Assembly (NCBI GenBank): GCA_946807835.1
Contig: OX327704.1
Location: 4,774,001 to 4,838,000 of the forward strand
Source of the DNA: Ailanthus altissimus
Taxonomy: Eukaryota; Streptophyta; Magnoliopsida; Sapindales; Simaroubaceae
Direction: 5' to 3'
Length of the DNA: 64,000 nucleotides
The notes under the pieces were generated by a model. That model ran no database searches, was not told where the DNA came from, and saw nothing but the letters and a program-made list of their open reading frames with translations. Shown here in pieces: positions 11,505 through 23,870 of the stretch. Both the position numbers and the translations under genes were made by a program. Positions within the stretch are counted from its first letter, which is position 1. The number at the start of each line of letters is the position of its first letter.

Positions 11505-13150
11505 ATTGGACTTTTTTATGGATATTTTAAATCTGTATCTGAATCTACTTTAAAAATTAAATATTAAATCTTTTTGAAATTCATTGTAGATTTGAAGTTT
11601 CATTATCAAATCTATGGATTGCAATAGGGCGGGAAAACCTTTTCTGTACCCCGCCTTATTTATTATTTTAAGCATCATTCCTACCCTATTCTCCATAAAA
11701 ATTTACCAGAGTAATGATGAAAAATTTTCATACGAAAAATGACTTTTTTATTTCTACCCCATTCCCTATTTCTATTTATTAATATTAAATATTAATTTAT
11801 ATTCACAAATTTTAATAATATAAAATTAATCTATATTATGATAAAAAGAAAACAAACTAACAAGCTAGAATTATATGACAATATCCTTAAATAATTTGAA
11901 TAATAAATAAACAAAAAATAAAAAAAAATAAATAATATTTTAGCACCTAGTATCATTGATCTTCTTGTTAATTGCTTCAAGTAATATTATACATCTCAAG
12001 TTATTTCCCAAGTAATGATGTGTTAAGAGATCATTGGGTGAAAAAATAGTGTAAACCTATTACACTATTTCACATCTAATAATGATTATTTGATACATAA
12101 TTACTTAAGATGTAACTTTGGATATAAACTTGGGATGTATAGCATTATTTAATTGCTTCATTTTCTTTTATTAAAAGTCATGAGAATTGAGATTTCATTT
12201 CTACAAAAATAAATAAACTAATTTTAACTTTTTATTAATTTCATTGAGATAATGTAATAAATAATTTAACATAATTAAATTTATAAGAAATTAGATTGAA
12301 GTTTATCTCATTTGTATTTTCAATAAATGTGTGACATTGAATTTTTATAAAAGAACTTGAATCTTAACCTGATAATAAAAACAAACCATATAGGGATTAC
12401 TTGGTTAAAATTAAATAAAATTAAAATTAAACTTTTACAAATAATATATAATTATATCACACCTTTAATTTTATCTTATAACTAATCTTGAGCGCATATC
12501 AAAGCTTCCAATATCTTTAGATGTAATCTGTTATAATAAAAATTTATAAATCTAATTGTTAAAACATTTCTTAGTAATCTAGTTAAATACAAATTATAAA
12601 ATAAAAAATTGATAAACTATATAAATATATAGTAAATATTACATTTAATATATTCATATAAAATGGGGTGCAGGGTGGAGATAGGGTGGGGACTCTAAAT
12701 CCCATCCCCGCCCCACTAATAATTCAGGAGAATAATGTTTTTCTATGTCTCACCCCATTTTCACAAAAATTACCCTATCTCCATCCCAAATGAGAGAAGC
12801 CTCACAGAATCTCATACCCATAGGGCATTTTGTCATCCCTAATCAAATCCACTTTAGTGGATATATACTCCTTACTAAACACACAACGGATTATCCGTAA
12901 ATTTTAAGTAGATTGTAAATTCATATAATAAAAAATATAAAACCACAAGTTCTTAAGGATGGCAACAGTTTGGGTTTGAGAAAGATATTTTTAAATCTAT
13001 ATTCGCATCCCCTTGAAAGATGAAATATTAAATATTTTTCAAACTCGTTGCAGGTTTGGAGCTTTATTATCAAATCCACTTTAACGGATATATATTCCTT
13101 ACTGAACCTGCACAAATTATCCATATATTTTAAGAGGATTATAAAATCAT
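11505..13150. repeat. Two diverged copies of a host repeat, the first split by the hAT element
   Basis: Copy 1 runs at about 11505-11613 and resumes at 12843-12930 after the hAT element. Copy 2 runs at about 12955-13145. Shared words include AAATATTAAAT, AGGTTTGGAGCTTTATTATCAAATCC (key part TTATCAAATC) and GGATATATA.TCCTTACT.AAC. Comparison of the copies supports the hAT insertion point. Confidence 0.6.
11614..12842. mobile_element. Non-autonomous hAT-type element (1.2 kb)
   Basis: Ends are ATGGATTGCAATAGGGCGGG (left) and, inverted, TTAGGGATGACAAAATGCCC (right). It is flanked by an 8-bp TSD with one mismatch: TCAAATCT at 11606-11613 and TCAAATCC at 12843-12850. Near both ends are GC-rich ACCCCGCC/GGGGTGCAGGGTGG blocks. 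The AT-rich middle has no transposase. The 8-bp TSD and TAGGGATG-like termini point to hAT. Confidence 0.7.
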
Positions 13151-13439
13151 AATATTAATTTTAAAGAAAATTCATTCATAAAATATAGTAATCAAAATCA
13201 TATCAAAAAATTTAAAATTCAATAAAAATATTCCCATCAAAATTAAACTCATTTCCAAGTTAAAGTTAATAAAAGCAATTTATAAATAGTTAATAAAAAT
13301 CCTAGACAACATAATTAAAAAGCAACCTAATTAAAGAAAAATAGTTTTACTAGGCTTGATTCAAGATTTAAGAACACGTCTTATAAATGAATTTATATTG
13401 GTATATTATAGCTTTAAGATAAGCCAATTTGCCAACTAT
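13151..13439. other. AT-rich stretch, nothing recognised
   Basis: Low-complexity AT-rich DNA between the host repeat and the copia remnant. It may contain the decayed continuation of the copia gag, but no motif is readable. Confidence 0.4.
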
Positions 13440-13890
13440 CTTGATGTTGATAAACTCAAATCAAGAATGATCTTATTGAAGGCGTCTATATGATCTTTCA
13501 TCAGCGTCTTCTTTGACATGAATAGCTGATATAGCTTCTTCTTTATATACAATCTATTGGCCAACGATTTTTGCATATAAAGAGAGTCAAGCTTCTTTCA
13601 AAGACTTATCACCGTCATCTCACCTGTTACTTCCCTTAGTACTTTATTGCTTAATAACAGAACGATTGTGCTATGAGTTCTTTCTTGAATGTCTATTCCT
13701 TCTTCTTCAGCTTTAGATGACTTTGGAGTCTTCACTTCATCACTAGATGGAGCTGCATTCTCCTCTAACGTCGACCCTAGCCTTTGGCTCACCAACAACG
13801 CCTTTACCTTCATCTTTCAGAGATTGAAGTCATTCGTACTGTTGAATTTCTTTGTTTCATACTTGGGTGTGACCATGTCTACTTAGAACT
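13440..13890 (-). pseudogene. Ty1/copia gag fragment
   Basis: Minus-strand translation gives MVTPKYETKKFNSTNDFNL, a stop where W is usual, then KMKVKALLVSQRLGSTLEE, HSTIVLLLSNKVLREVTGE, LDSLYMQKSLANRLYIKKKL and DHIDAFNKIILDL. This is the N-terminal order of copia Gag proteins (UBN2/retrotran_gag_2 type). Gag forms the cytoplasmic particle that packages element RNA. It is broken by stops and frame shifts and truncated after about 150 codons. It lies next to a primer-binding site and LTR in the correct order. Confidence 0.75.
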
Positions 13891-13892
13891 AA

Positions 13893-13904
13893 GCTCTGAT
13901 ACCA
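13893..13904 (-). other. Copia primer-binding site (tRNA-iMet)
   Basis: GCTCTGATACCA on the plus strand is TGGTATCAGAGC on the minus strand, complementary to the 3' end of initiator tRNA-Met. It sits 3 nt inside the LTR end at 13908, the normal place for minus-strand priming. Confidence 0.8.
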
Positions 13905-13907
13905 GTT

Positions 13908-14581
13908 TGTTGAAGCGGAAGCACACAAATAAGCAATATCACCCAAGTAAATATACAGAACGAGCAATTAAATAGTGAAATGGTAGAAGAAGAACACACA
14001 AAATTTTATGTGGTTTAGCAACTTGCCTACGTCCACGGTGGATCAAGACCACGCACTCTTTTTATTGAATCACAAGACACTCACAAAGTATGCCTTTAAC
14101 GAGAAAGATCACAAAGAATAACTCTCTCTTGAAACCTAGGAATTTTATCTCACTAAGAATCATAAAGAATGTTTTAATCACTAAGATTTCTTGAGTTATC
14201 AAAAAAATATGTTTACAAGTCAATTGAGAGCCTTTATATAGGCTTTAAGACATCTTAGGTTTATCCTAAATGTGTGAAAGTCGTATTATGGAGTCCTGAA
14301 GTAAATGGGAGACAAATAAGAAAGTCTCAAAATGGGAAACAAATTCCTGCGCCCGGGGTCCATCACTGCAGCGCTAATGCGCACTCGCCTGGGAGCCCCG
14401 GTACTTAGGTTCTGGTTTTGGCGCTACGGCGCCCACTCCTAGTCGCTGCGATGCTGGCGCCTGGTACTCCCTTCTTTATTTTTTTGTCTCATTTCACATC
14501 CGTCTTCGATCCTCGTGCACCTTACGCACTTAGCTTGATCTCTAAATCATATCTTGATGATTTTTAATTAATATTCTCACA
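13908..14581 (-). mobile_element. 5' LTR of truncated copia element
   Basis: A 674-bp LTR bounded by TG (13908, TGTTGAAGCGG) and CA (14581, ATTCTCACA), oriented to the minus strand by its PBS and gag. It contains a GC-rich block at 14340-14470. The other LTR and pol are missing, so this is a 5' remnant. No TSD can be given because the left end is lost. Confidence 0.7.
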
Positions 14582-14639
14582 AGAGCAATGCTAAGCAATC
14601 ACCTTGAGAAGTGAGCAAAGAATGCCAAAAACTGCTAAA

Positions 14640-16796
14640 CACATCTTAAACTAAGGAGAGTCATGATAGAACACATGAAAAAAATAAAAGAGGAATCAAC
14701 AACAAAAGAAAAAGAACCAGTGGCACTTCAAAGCAAAGATAATCCGTACATTCCCCTACCACCTTTCCATAAAGACTCCAAGAGAAGAACCTTGAACATC
14801 AATAATTTTTCAACAATATCTCTTAATATTACAAGGTTGACATGGTAATTTCTGAAGATCCACCACCACTTCCTAAAGTAAAACTAATGGAAGCCCTTCA
14901 ACTACAAGCTCATACAAAATAGTGCAAGTTAATGAAAAAGAAGGAGCTTGCCAAGATAATAAAGAGGTTGATTGATAATTGCCAATAAGGTGTAGTATTC
15001 TAGTCTAAGATTAAAATCTTTTCGGTAATACTCAAATGAAGGTGGATGAGACGGCATCTAAAAGATTTTTTCATAGAGCTATGGAAGTCAAAGAAGAAGA
15101 ATACCAATGCTCTTAGGAATAGATTGAAGTTTTATAGGCGTGACACTGCTGACATGCAGTTTGATCCTCTATGAATTAAGGAAGACATTAAGCCTATGAC
15201 GTTAAATTAAGCACTTCTTGGGGGACAACCCAAGTAAGTTTTATTTTTCTATGTTGCTTATTTATAGTTTTACTTTCTTTTCTTTTTCTTCTAGTGTTAA
15301 AATAGCAAGACAAGCATTTAAGGAACAACACAAGCCATTACAGCATTAGAAGGTAAGAAAATTCAATACCATTACATCAAGGGAAAACGCTGCAATGCTA
15401 AGCCTTCATTTACCCTAGGGAAGTTCCTTACTGTCTTTTTTTATTTTTTTCCATTGGGGACAATGTTATATTTAAGTTTGAGAGAAGAAAACACTTATCA
15501 TGTTTTTATTTCTATTGCAAGAATTTTTTTATTTGCTATTTTGCTTATCAATTTTTTTTAATGTTTAGGTTGTGATGACGATCATAAGTTAATGATAAGA
15601 AATATAATATCAGTTGAATTTATTTTTAGAAGTTCCTGAGGAAACAATACACTTGAGATAATTCTTATATTAAGAATTTAGATCTGATTTCAACTTTATT
15701 TTTGATTACTTATTCTTGAGCACTTTGAAATAAAACTTGTATTAGTTGAATTGTTACTTAGAGATGCTCATGTTTAAGAAGTACACCACAGTCTCGATGA
15801 CCAATACTATAAAACTTGCTTGATTACTACTTAAGGTGAAATCATAGAAAATACAAATAGAAAAATGGCATTAGGCAATCTTTAGACCGATTAAGCCTTT
15901 CTAGCATACCTTAGATATATATTTATCTCTAGTTACCCTTTTAGAGCCTAAATGCCTTTTTATTTATTTATTTAACCACATTATAAGCTAACACTTAAAG
16001 TTTATTTATCCAAAATCTACCTGTAACACTATAAATCTTGAGTTTACTTAGAAATACTCTTAAAAGGAAAAAAGGTTGTGGTTGTATAATAAAAAGGTAC
16101 TAAAGTGAAAAACAATGAAGTCTAGGTAATATTTATCAATCTAAATTTAGGGGTATTAAAAAAAAGCTCTTTAAATTTTGTAGACCCCCAGCTTAAGAAA
16201 AAGAAGAAATTATTTAAAAATAGTGGTTTAAAAATATAATGGGGAACACAATAAGTTTGCGGGAAGAGATAAATCAAGAAAAATGAGATCAAGAGATTTG
16301 TTTATTCATTTATGCTACCTTAACTATAACCTATCATTACAAGCTAATTAAAGTCTTAAATAGATCTCTAAACATGTGTCTTTCTACATTAGTGTAAAGT
16401 GGTATGAAAAGTAAGCATATGGTAATATTATTATAAATTAAAATATATTGAAATATTATCTTTTGGTATTATCTTAAGTTATTGAGTAAACCTAGGTATC
16501 ATTTGACTATTTACTTATTTATTACACACACACACAAAGTGATCAATTATAAGGAAGAAAGAAAAATTTGATAAATGGTATTTCAAGTTATCAAGAGTTG
16601 TTTTTAAATTTCAAAAGGACTTGTGTCATTTCAATAGCCTTTGAGACAATGATTATGATTATTGAATCAACCTAGCAAATTATATATATTTTTAATTTTT
16701 ATTTTATTTTGAGTCCAATATAATTTATTTTAATTCTCTCTTTGATTTTATTTGTCTTTGCTCGAGGATAAGCCAATAGTTAAGTTTAGGAGAGCT
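14640..16796 (+). mobile_element. 3' region of an Athila-like Ty3/gypsy element
   Basis: Degenerate plus-strand sequence with landmarks in Athila order. A decayed integrase C-terminus (SKIKIFSVILK-like, then RW, near 15000-15040) is followed by GCACTTCTTGGGGGACAACCCAAG (key word CTTGGG.GACAACCCAAG, 15211-15234). Then comes ATTGGGGACAATG at 15455, close to purine-rich AAGTTTGAGAGAAG. Finally GCTCGAGGATAAGC and a polypurine tract (AAGTTTAGGAGAGC) end at 16796. No intact frame remains. 15500-16700 is the long non-coding tail usual in this group. Confidence 0.6.
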
Positions 16797-17460
16797 TGCA
16801 TGCAGGAATTAGCACACGACCAATTCCTTAATGGGGTCACGTGCCTCGTTTAATGTGCGAGACGGGGCATGCAATCCTGCCTAGTGAGCTCAGACGAAGC
16901 GTGAGCCTCCAATGCCCATCATGTGTCTACAAAGTTCCCTACTTTCAGTGATTTCGCTAGATTTTCTCTAGTTTTTGTTATTTTTCACCTATTTCTAACA
17001 CAATCAACCTATATTTCACCAATTATTCAGTGTTTTTGGACAAAATTTTCAAATATCATTCGAATGGTGAGTAGGTTGACAAAAATTATTAACATGAGGT
17101 AAAATTATCCAATTTGTAATTTTTTGGCTATAAAATATTAAACTATTACTTTGTGGTTAAAAAAAAAATAATGGCTAAAAATATAGGCCATTTTCAATTG
17201 TAAGAACCTAACCAAGCCTATTCAATTCAATTTTAGTTTTCAAGTTTGGTTGGGTTTTCTGTTTTGAGCTTGGGTGAGTTAGGTATTTGGACTAAGTTAA
17301 AAAATAAATAGTATTTGTTTTTTTGGGGGCTTAAATGATAATTATTTTAAATATTTTGAGCCTAAATTAATTGAATTAAATATGAAATTTTCACTTTTAT
17401 ATAATTAAATATTAAATTGAATTTAATTATTCTATATTATATTAATTTATTGGGTAAGTT
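16797..17460 (+). mobile_element. Probable start of 3' LTR of the Athila-like remnant
   Basis: TGCATGCAGGAATTAGCACAC begins directly after the polypurine tract, as an LTR should. The other LTR copy is missing, so the far end cannot be set; I stop where the minisatellite begins. Confidence 0.4.
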
Positions 17461-17469
17461 TAAACCGCG

Positions 17470-18190
17470 AATTGGACTTTTCTAATTATATTAATCAAAC
17501 GATTGAATTGAATAATTTAAAATTTAGTGTTGCACCTAATATAATTAAATTAATTATATAACACCCAATTGGACTTTTATAATTTATATTGATCAGAATA
17601 AATTAAAATTAAAATTCAACCTTTCACTTCAATTAATTAATTGTTAACACCCAATTGAATTTTTATATTCTTGAAATCATAGAATTGAATAAATTAAAAT
17701 TAAAATTCAATGTTGTATTTCAATTAATTAATTATGTAACACTCAATTGGATTTTTATAATTTATATTAATTAAAATTTTTAATTGAATAAATTAAGATT
17801 TAGATTCAATCTTACACTTCAATTAATTAAATTAATTATGTAACACCTGGACTTTTATAATTTACATTAATCAAATGATTCATTTTAAAAATTAAAATTG
17901 AAATTCAATATTGCACTTCAATTAATTAAATTAATTATGTAGCACCCATTGGACTTTTATAATTTATATTAATTAAATCATTCAATTGAATAAAATATAA
18001 TTAAAATTCAACTCTCCTCTCCAATTAATAAAATTAATTATGTAACAGCCAATTGAATTTTTGTATCCATAAAATCATTCAATTAGATAATTATTTATTC
18101 AATTGAAATCATTCATAAAATGATTTAATTAATTAAATTAATTATGTAACACTCAATTGGACTTTTATATTAATCAAATCATTTACTTAG
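17470..18190. repeat. AT-rich minisatellite, ~98-bp units, about 8 copies
   Basis: The word TTGGACTTTT or TTGAATTTTT recurs at 17473, 17569, 17653, 17747, 17848 (partial), 17949, 18051 and 18157, a period of 84-106 bp. Between them each unit has TTATATTAAT, TCAATTGAATAAAT, TAAAATTCAA and AATTAATTATGTAACAC. Copies are diverged, so the array is old. Confidence 0.8.
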
Positions 18191-19796
18191 ACATCATAAA
18201 TTAATTATTCAAAACAATTTTAACAAAATATCCACTAAAATACAAAAATTCTCATATTGTTAAAACCTACAAAGTAATTAAATAAATGTATAATGCTCTC
18301 TATTGCAGGAACATTTTTGTATTTTATTATGCCTATTTTAATTTAATAACAAAAGAAATATAAAAATTATATATGAATTGCGAAATTTTGACCTACGCTT
18401 TTAATTATTTTTTTATTTTAATTTTTTTCTATAGAAAAATCACAGCGCAATGAAAGCAGACTCACTTAAAAAGAAAGTCCATAAACTTTCATTTTTAAAG
18501 TGTACGTATTTTGCTATTTAAAAATACATGTTCCACCTAAACTCTAGTCCTTAAGAATAATATCCTATATTAGTTTAATTTAGATAATTAAATAGATAAA
18601 CCCTTATCCATTAGGGTTTAGGATAAAATAATATGTAATATTTTTTTAATTTATTTAGATGATTTAGTAGATAATTCATAATTAGTCAATTATCTAAATA
18701 ATTTAAATAATTTAATTATTTATTTAATTTCATAACCATTATGGATTGGACTAATAATTGATTGGGCACATTGAATTTAATCAAATTAAATTTTGGTCAT
18801 CTTATAAAAATAATTAATTAGACTTAATAAATTTAATCAAATTAAACTTGACCTAATAAATATTTTAGATCCTACAATTAACCTATAATCTATTTCTATG
18901 TTTTTAGAATCAACATGAAAATCTAATGGATCTACAAAATTAAACTTCAATAAATTAAATCTTTTGATTTAAGCTCTTTAATCAATATGATTTTATTTAT
19001 TAACTTTATATTACTCTACTAAAATTATAAAATTGAATTCTTAATTTTATAGATAAATTATAAATCACAAAATTGTCTTTATCCATTTAATATTAATTTT
19101 ATATAGATCAATCCTTCACTAGTATTCATAATTAGAGTTAGGTCGAGTGTCCGTTAATCCCTTTTTATCATTGATCCATATAGATTTTCTTTTGAACATT
19201 TAAATTGCACAAATCATAAATTAATGATTTTCTTTAGTTCTTAAAAAAAACTAAGTTTATTTTGTTCATGATTAAAATAAATTATCACAGAAATAAGTTA
19301 TTTAACTTCTTCTTAGAAAGAGTGATGATTCTATTTCTATCTATTTCTATGAAAACTTTTCCTAGTCATTCATTTTTTTAAATCTATAAAATACTTAGTA
19401 ATTGAATAAAAATATTTTACAGTCCTTCCCTTATAGATTAATAAATGCAACTCAATGAATAAGAGTTCATTAATTACTCAAGATTAAGATTGATCTAAAT
19501 ATGATTATATTGTGATAAAATAAATTCTCTTTATTAATAAAGATTAACAAAGAATAATTTTATCATGGTACAGTCCTACATAATTAATATCATATAACGT
19601 GCTTCTATTTTTTATATCAATACATAAAATAATCCGGGTGTTACCACTGTATAAAATATACAAATAGACTGCACTTGTAGTCTATTAAACGAAGTTTCTG
19701 TCTTCATTCAAATTAAGGACTAGTTTAGATTGTCATGCTTAAACTTAATCCTATTGTAGATAATTATTAAATACTAAGTGTAAGGTTACATATAAT
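18191..19796. other. AT-rich intergenic DNA
   Basis: No coding region, clear repeat or RNA gene recognised. It is extremely AT-rich, with runs of TTAATTTAAT-type sequence. Part of it may be decayed retroelement LTR (for example 19560-19640, which includes CCGGGTGTTACC), but I cannot show a partner copy. Confidence 0.4.
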
Positions 19797-20103
19797 AACG
19801 AGAAAATGACAACTAGACCCCCAAGATTTCATGAAAATGACAGTTTTCTCAACCTGATTTTGAAAATACATAAATACATCCCCCCGCTATTAGCAACTGC
19901 TGTTTGATTAAATAGTTTTTCCACTTTTAAGTTTGCAATTACAGTTATACCCCTGTTTATTAGTGTGCGTGAGTCAAAGTTGATGTTATCTACCCACTGA
20001 TGTCATGGTTCAAATAAAATATTAATAAATGTGATTTTAGCATTGAAATATGGAGGTAACTTAGTATTTTTTATGCCAATTTTACCCCTAAGTGAATATA
20101 TAA
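19797..20103. mobile_element. TIR fragment related to the foldback MITE at 10.1-10.95 kb
   Basis: The block from GAGAAAATGACAACTAGACCC to AAATACATAAATACATCC resembles the inverse of 10870-10952 (CCAATTGTC, ATTTGTGTATTATC), and the flanking sequence is similar. The partner arm was not found; insertion of the MULE at 20104 lies just beyond. Confidence 0.45.
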
Positions 20104-20760
20104 GGGAAAATTTCACAAATAACCCCTTTATTTTTCTATTATAATATTTTAACCAACTTAAAATCAAATATACTTTATTAACCAAAAATATACATTTTGG
20201 ACACATTTGCCCATTTTCCCTATTAACCTTTCTCTCACACGAAAATCACCCAAAAAAAACCGAAAATTATCAAAACTTGTTAGATTAAAAATTTTGAAGT
20301 TATCACTGCATAGATCGGAGCTTGTACAACATATTTCTCACTTCAAACAAAGAAAATGGCCGAATTTTGGTGAGTTTTGTTTAATTTTTGAAAAATTTAA
20401 ATTTGTTTATAAAATTATTAGAATTTGTATTTAAAGCTAGAAATAGATGAAATTATTGAATTCTATGTGAAAAATGGGTTTGAATGGTGTAAGAAACGTT
20501 GAAAATGGAAAAAACTTGTGATTTTTGGGTCATATTCGCGATGCAGACGGCGGCCGGAGTGGCGGCGGCCACCGTTGCCAATCTCGGGGCCATCTCGGGC
20601 CTAAGATGGCCCCGCGATGCGCCTTAAGGGCGCATCGCGGGCGCATCGCGGGCGCGCAACGTGGACCCGAGATGGCCCCGTGATGTGCGTTTAACAGGTG
20701 CATCGCGTGGCCATCTCGGGCCCGCGATGCCGCAAAATTCGCGCCACGTGGCGCGAAATT
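20104..20760 (+). repeat. Left TIR of the ULP-MULE
   Basis: The outer part matches the right TIR in words such as TTCACAAATAACC, TATACTTTATTA and TTTTGGACACATTT. The middle holds the proposed first exon of the ULP gene. The inner part is the CpG-rich island. As the 5' end of the ULP gene lies here, the TIR presumably contains its promoter. Confidence 0.85.
20528..20755. repeat. CpG-rich subterminal repeat island (left)
   Basis: A sharp GC/CpG-rich patch in very AT-rich DNA, made of repeated CATCTCGGGCC, CGAGATGGCCCCG and GCGCATCGCGGGC words. It includes a near-perfect palindrome, CGCGATGCGCC-TTAA-GGGCGCATCGCG (20611-20638). It falls inside the proposed first intron of the ULP gene. The mirror island is at 27245-27420. 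Confidence 0.85.
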
Positions 20761-23700
20761 TTTTTTTGGTTTTTTTAATTAATTAAATTTAATTATATTT
20801 AAATTAATTAAATATATATATTAATAAAATTACATTAATAGAATTTAGATAAATGTAATTTTATTTAAATTAAATAAAGGAAAAATTTTCATAAATTCTA
20901 TTTAGAAGGAATTGATCTAATAGATGGGAAAATTTGCTTAAATGACTCATTAATTTTGGTTTGTAACATTTTTTATTATTATTGTGAGTACTTTATGTAA
21001 TTATAATTATATATGATTATTTTGATTTTAATATATAATTAATTAATGTTGATTAATATTAATATGTTAGTAAATTAATTATTAAGTTTGGTTTGATTTT
21101 ATTATAATATGTTGATTAATATGTTAGTTATTAATTATTTTAATGTATTATGATTTTTATGTATGTTAAATTAATTGTTTCTGTAAATAATATTTCTCTG
21201 ATTATTATTTTTCTTAATATTAATGTATTTTGTTTTTCTTTTAATTGTTACAGGAAAGAGAACGTATCGAAAGAATATAGAATTCCAGAGCATATGTTTT
21301 TTCGTGCATCAGTGACGGCTTATGCTAAGGTGTGGGGTCTAAATTGCATTAAAGATAAACTGACAACAAATCAGAAAATATTATTTAAGCAGACGTGTAT
21401 GGGGCATTTCTTAGATATGTCAGAGTTGACATTCTCTAGTATTTTGGTGCACGAGTTATTGTTGCGTGAGGTGCATACCTCTAATGTAGAAGATGAGATG
21501 TGGTTTTACATAGGGAGGAAACGCATCCGTTTTAGCCGGCAGGAGTTTGTACTAATCACTGGACTACAAATGCGAGATTACCCTCCCGCCCAGCAACTGC
21601 ATAGGAAATTGGGCACTCGATTATGGGATACATATTTTTCTGGGGTAAAGAAATTATCTTACATATTTCTTGATCAATGGTACGCATGTCTAAATTTGGA
21701 GAAAATGGACGATGCAGATGCAGTAAAGTTGAGTTTATTTTATTTTGTGCATCGTGTTTTGATTCCACGTGACGAGCGTAGTGGAATTCAAAATTTTGTT
21801 CTATGTTTAGTGGATGACCTTGATGAGTTTAATAAGTATCCATGGGGCAATATTGCATGGACCGTGCTTCATAACTCACTTAAGAAGGCTGCATTCCAAA
21901 AACTTAAGAAAATAAAAAGGAAAGGGTTTGCACAGAAGAAGTTTGAGAGTTACAACGTATATGGCTTTTCGCACGCATTTCTAGTACGCCATAATTTTCG
22001 TGTACTTAACTTTTTGATCTTAATTATATATTTTATTTGTATACGTCAAACTTATATTTTAAATATAATTATATTAGGTATGGATTTTCGAGGCAATTCC
22101 AGTGTGTGGAGAGATTTTTGGTTATCATAATGGTGATCGCTTCCCTCGTATTTTGAATTGGACGACTCGAGGGACTCCATTGTTCGATGAGGTTCAGGAT
22201 ACAATGTTAGCAAAGGATTTGGTATGTGTTGATATGAATGAAAAATATATATATTGGTTTATAACTTTTATTTTGTTTTAAGCATAACTTAATATGGTTG
22301 GTTGATTTATAGGTTCTTTCGGTACATCGTAAATTAGTACCAAAAGACCATGAGAAGAGAGAGGCAATTGTGCACCTGGCTAGACGTGTAGGCATTCCAA
22401 GCGGAAGTTATGCTGGGGACTTACTAAATATGTCTGATTTCAGCGAGAGCAAGCGCCCCAGGACCTATGCCCATTTTAGCGACTCTAACGATGATGTTAT
22501 GGATGTAGAGGGAGGTGGATATGAATGGACAAACCCACAAATGTCAGCACCAGTGGCAGGAGTAACGGTATATTACTTATTTACGTGATTAACTAAAGAG
22601 AAATTTTAATATATTTCTAATATTTCTAAATAAGTCATTAACTATGGTTATGTTTCTTGTAGTCTGAACACAGTGCATCTGCAGACCATAGCGTAACACA
22701 TCAAATTGAGCAGCTGCGGGAGGAGATGATTAAGAGATTTGAGCATACTGAAGCTACGCAAGCTGCACTTCTACAAAGAATGGACAAGGATAGAGATGAA
22801 ATTTTAACAAGTGTTAATCAACTCCGGACCAATCTTACACAACAGATGCAGCAAATGATGATGTGGTTTAGGCAGTCATGCTCATTCCAACAGAACGAAA
22901 GCCATAATATGGTAAGCAAAATAAATTTTAAACACAATTATTTTTTCGTTACCTTAATTGCAGTTTTATTTATTTTAATATATACATATATTGTAGTATG
23001 GAGAGAACACACTGGCAGGTTGTCAATATGATTTTCAGACCCCAGCTACTGGTCATGATATATTGCCCCAGCCACTGATTGACAGTCTTGTAAGTGTTGA
23101 GATCTTGCCTGCCCCGCATAAGGGAGTAAGTCAATTTGGGAGACAGTATAGGCCTGCATGGTATTTGCACACCCCATATACAAATTCATTTCCACAAAGG
23201 ATACACGAGAAGAAGAAATTTGAAATTGAAGTGCAACCTCAAGCAGACATGAATCCGTTGCAGCAGATAGACTCGACTATCATGGTTGAGTTTCAGGCTT
23301 GGATGGACAAGGACGAGGGTGTAGTTAGCTTACCTGGGCTAGAAGCTAACCCGACATAGTTTTGGGAATTGCTACACAGCTGGCTGGATGACTTTGTAAA
23401 TAAATTATTGAATAATTATCTCATTTTATTTTTTTTCTCAATTTACAGACTCACTTGACGGTTATTGTTTCTAAATGCAGCATATTAATGAGTATTTGAA
23501 GGTGATTTGGCTTAGGCAATACGGTTGCACTAATGCATTGCCTCAATTGTCCACTTCTGTGGATTCGTACTTCTTTGTGAGTGATGAATTAAATTATTTA
23601 TATTTTGTTATTTCAATTTTATTGATTATTCGATGGCCCTGCATTTGTAGGAGTCTTTTAGACTCCTTTATGAGCAGCACAAAAATGACATTACTGGCAT

Positions 23701-23788
23701 TGTATGGAGTAATGAAGTGATGGTATATGCTCAAGGCGCTAAAGAAGATTTACTCGGTGCACGTATGTGGATTGAGGTTGATAAGGTA

Positions 23789-23870
23789 AATATTGTTATT
23801 TTTGTTTATAACTTGTAGTACTATTTTGTGTGAATATTGTTATTTTTGTTTATAACTTGTAGTACTATTT
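23789..23870. repeat. 44-bp-period intron duplication
   Basis: AATATTGTTATTTTTGTTTA and the following ACTTGTAGTACTATTT occur at 23789 and again at 23833, inside the last intron of the ULP gene. The copies appear identical, so this is a recent slip duplication without effect on the splice sites. Confidence 0.85.

Noticed and set aside
21150..21253. Upstream methionine extension of the DUF1985 frame
   Set aside because: The stretch is a T-rich intron with a clear TTGTTACAG acceptor at 21253; splicing from the TIR exon gives a better start.
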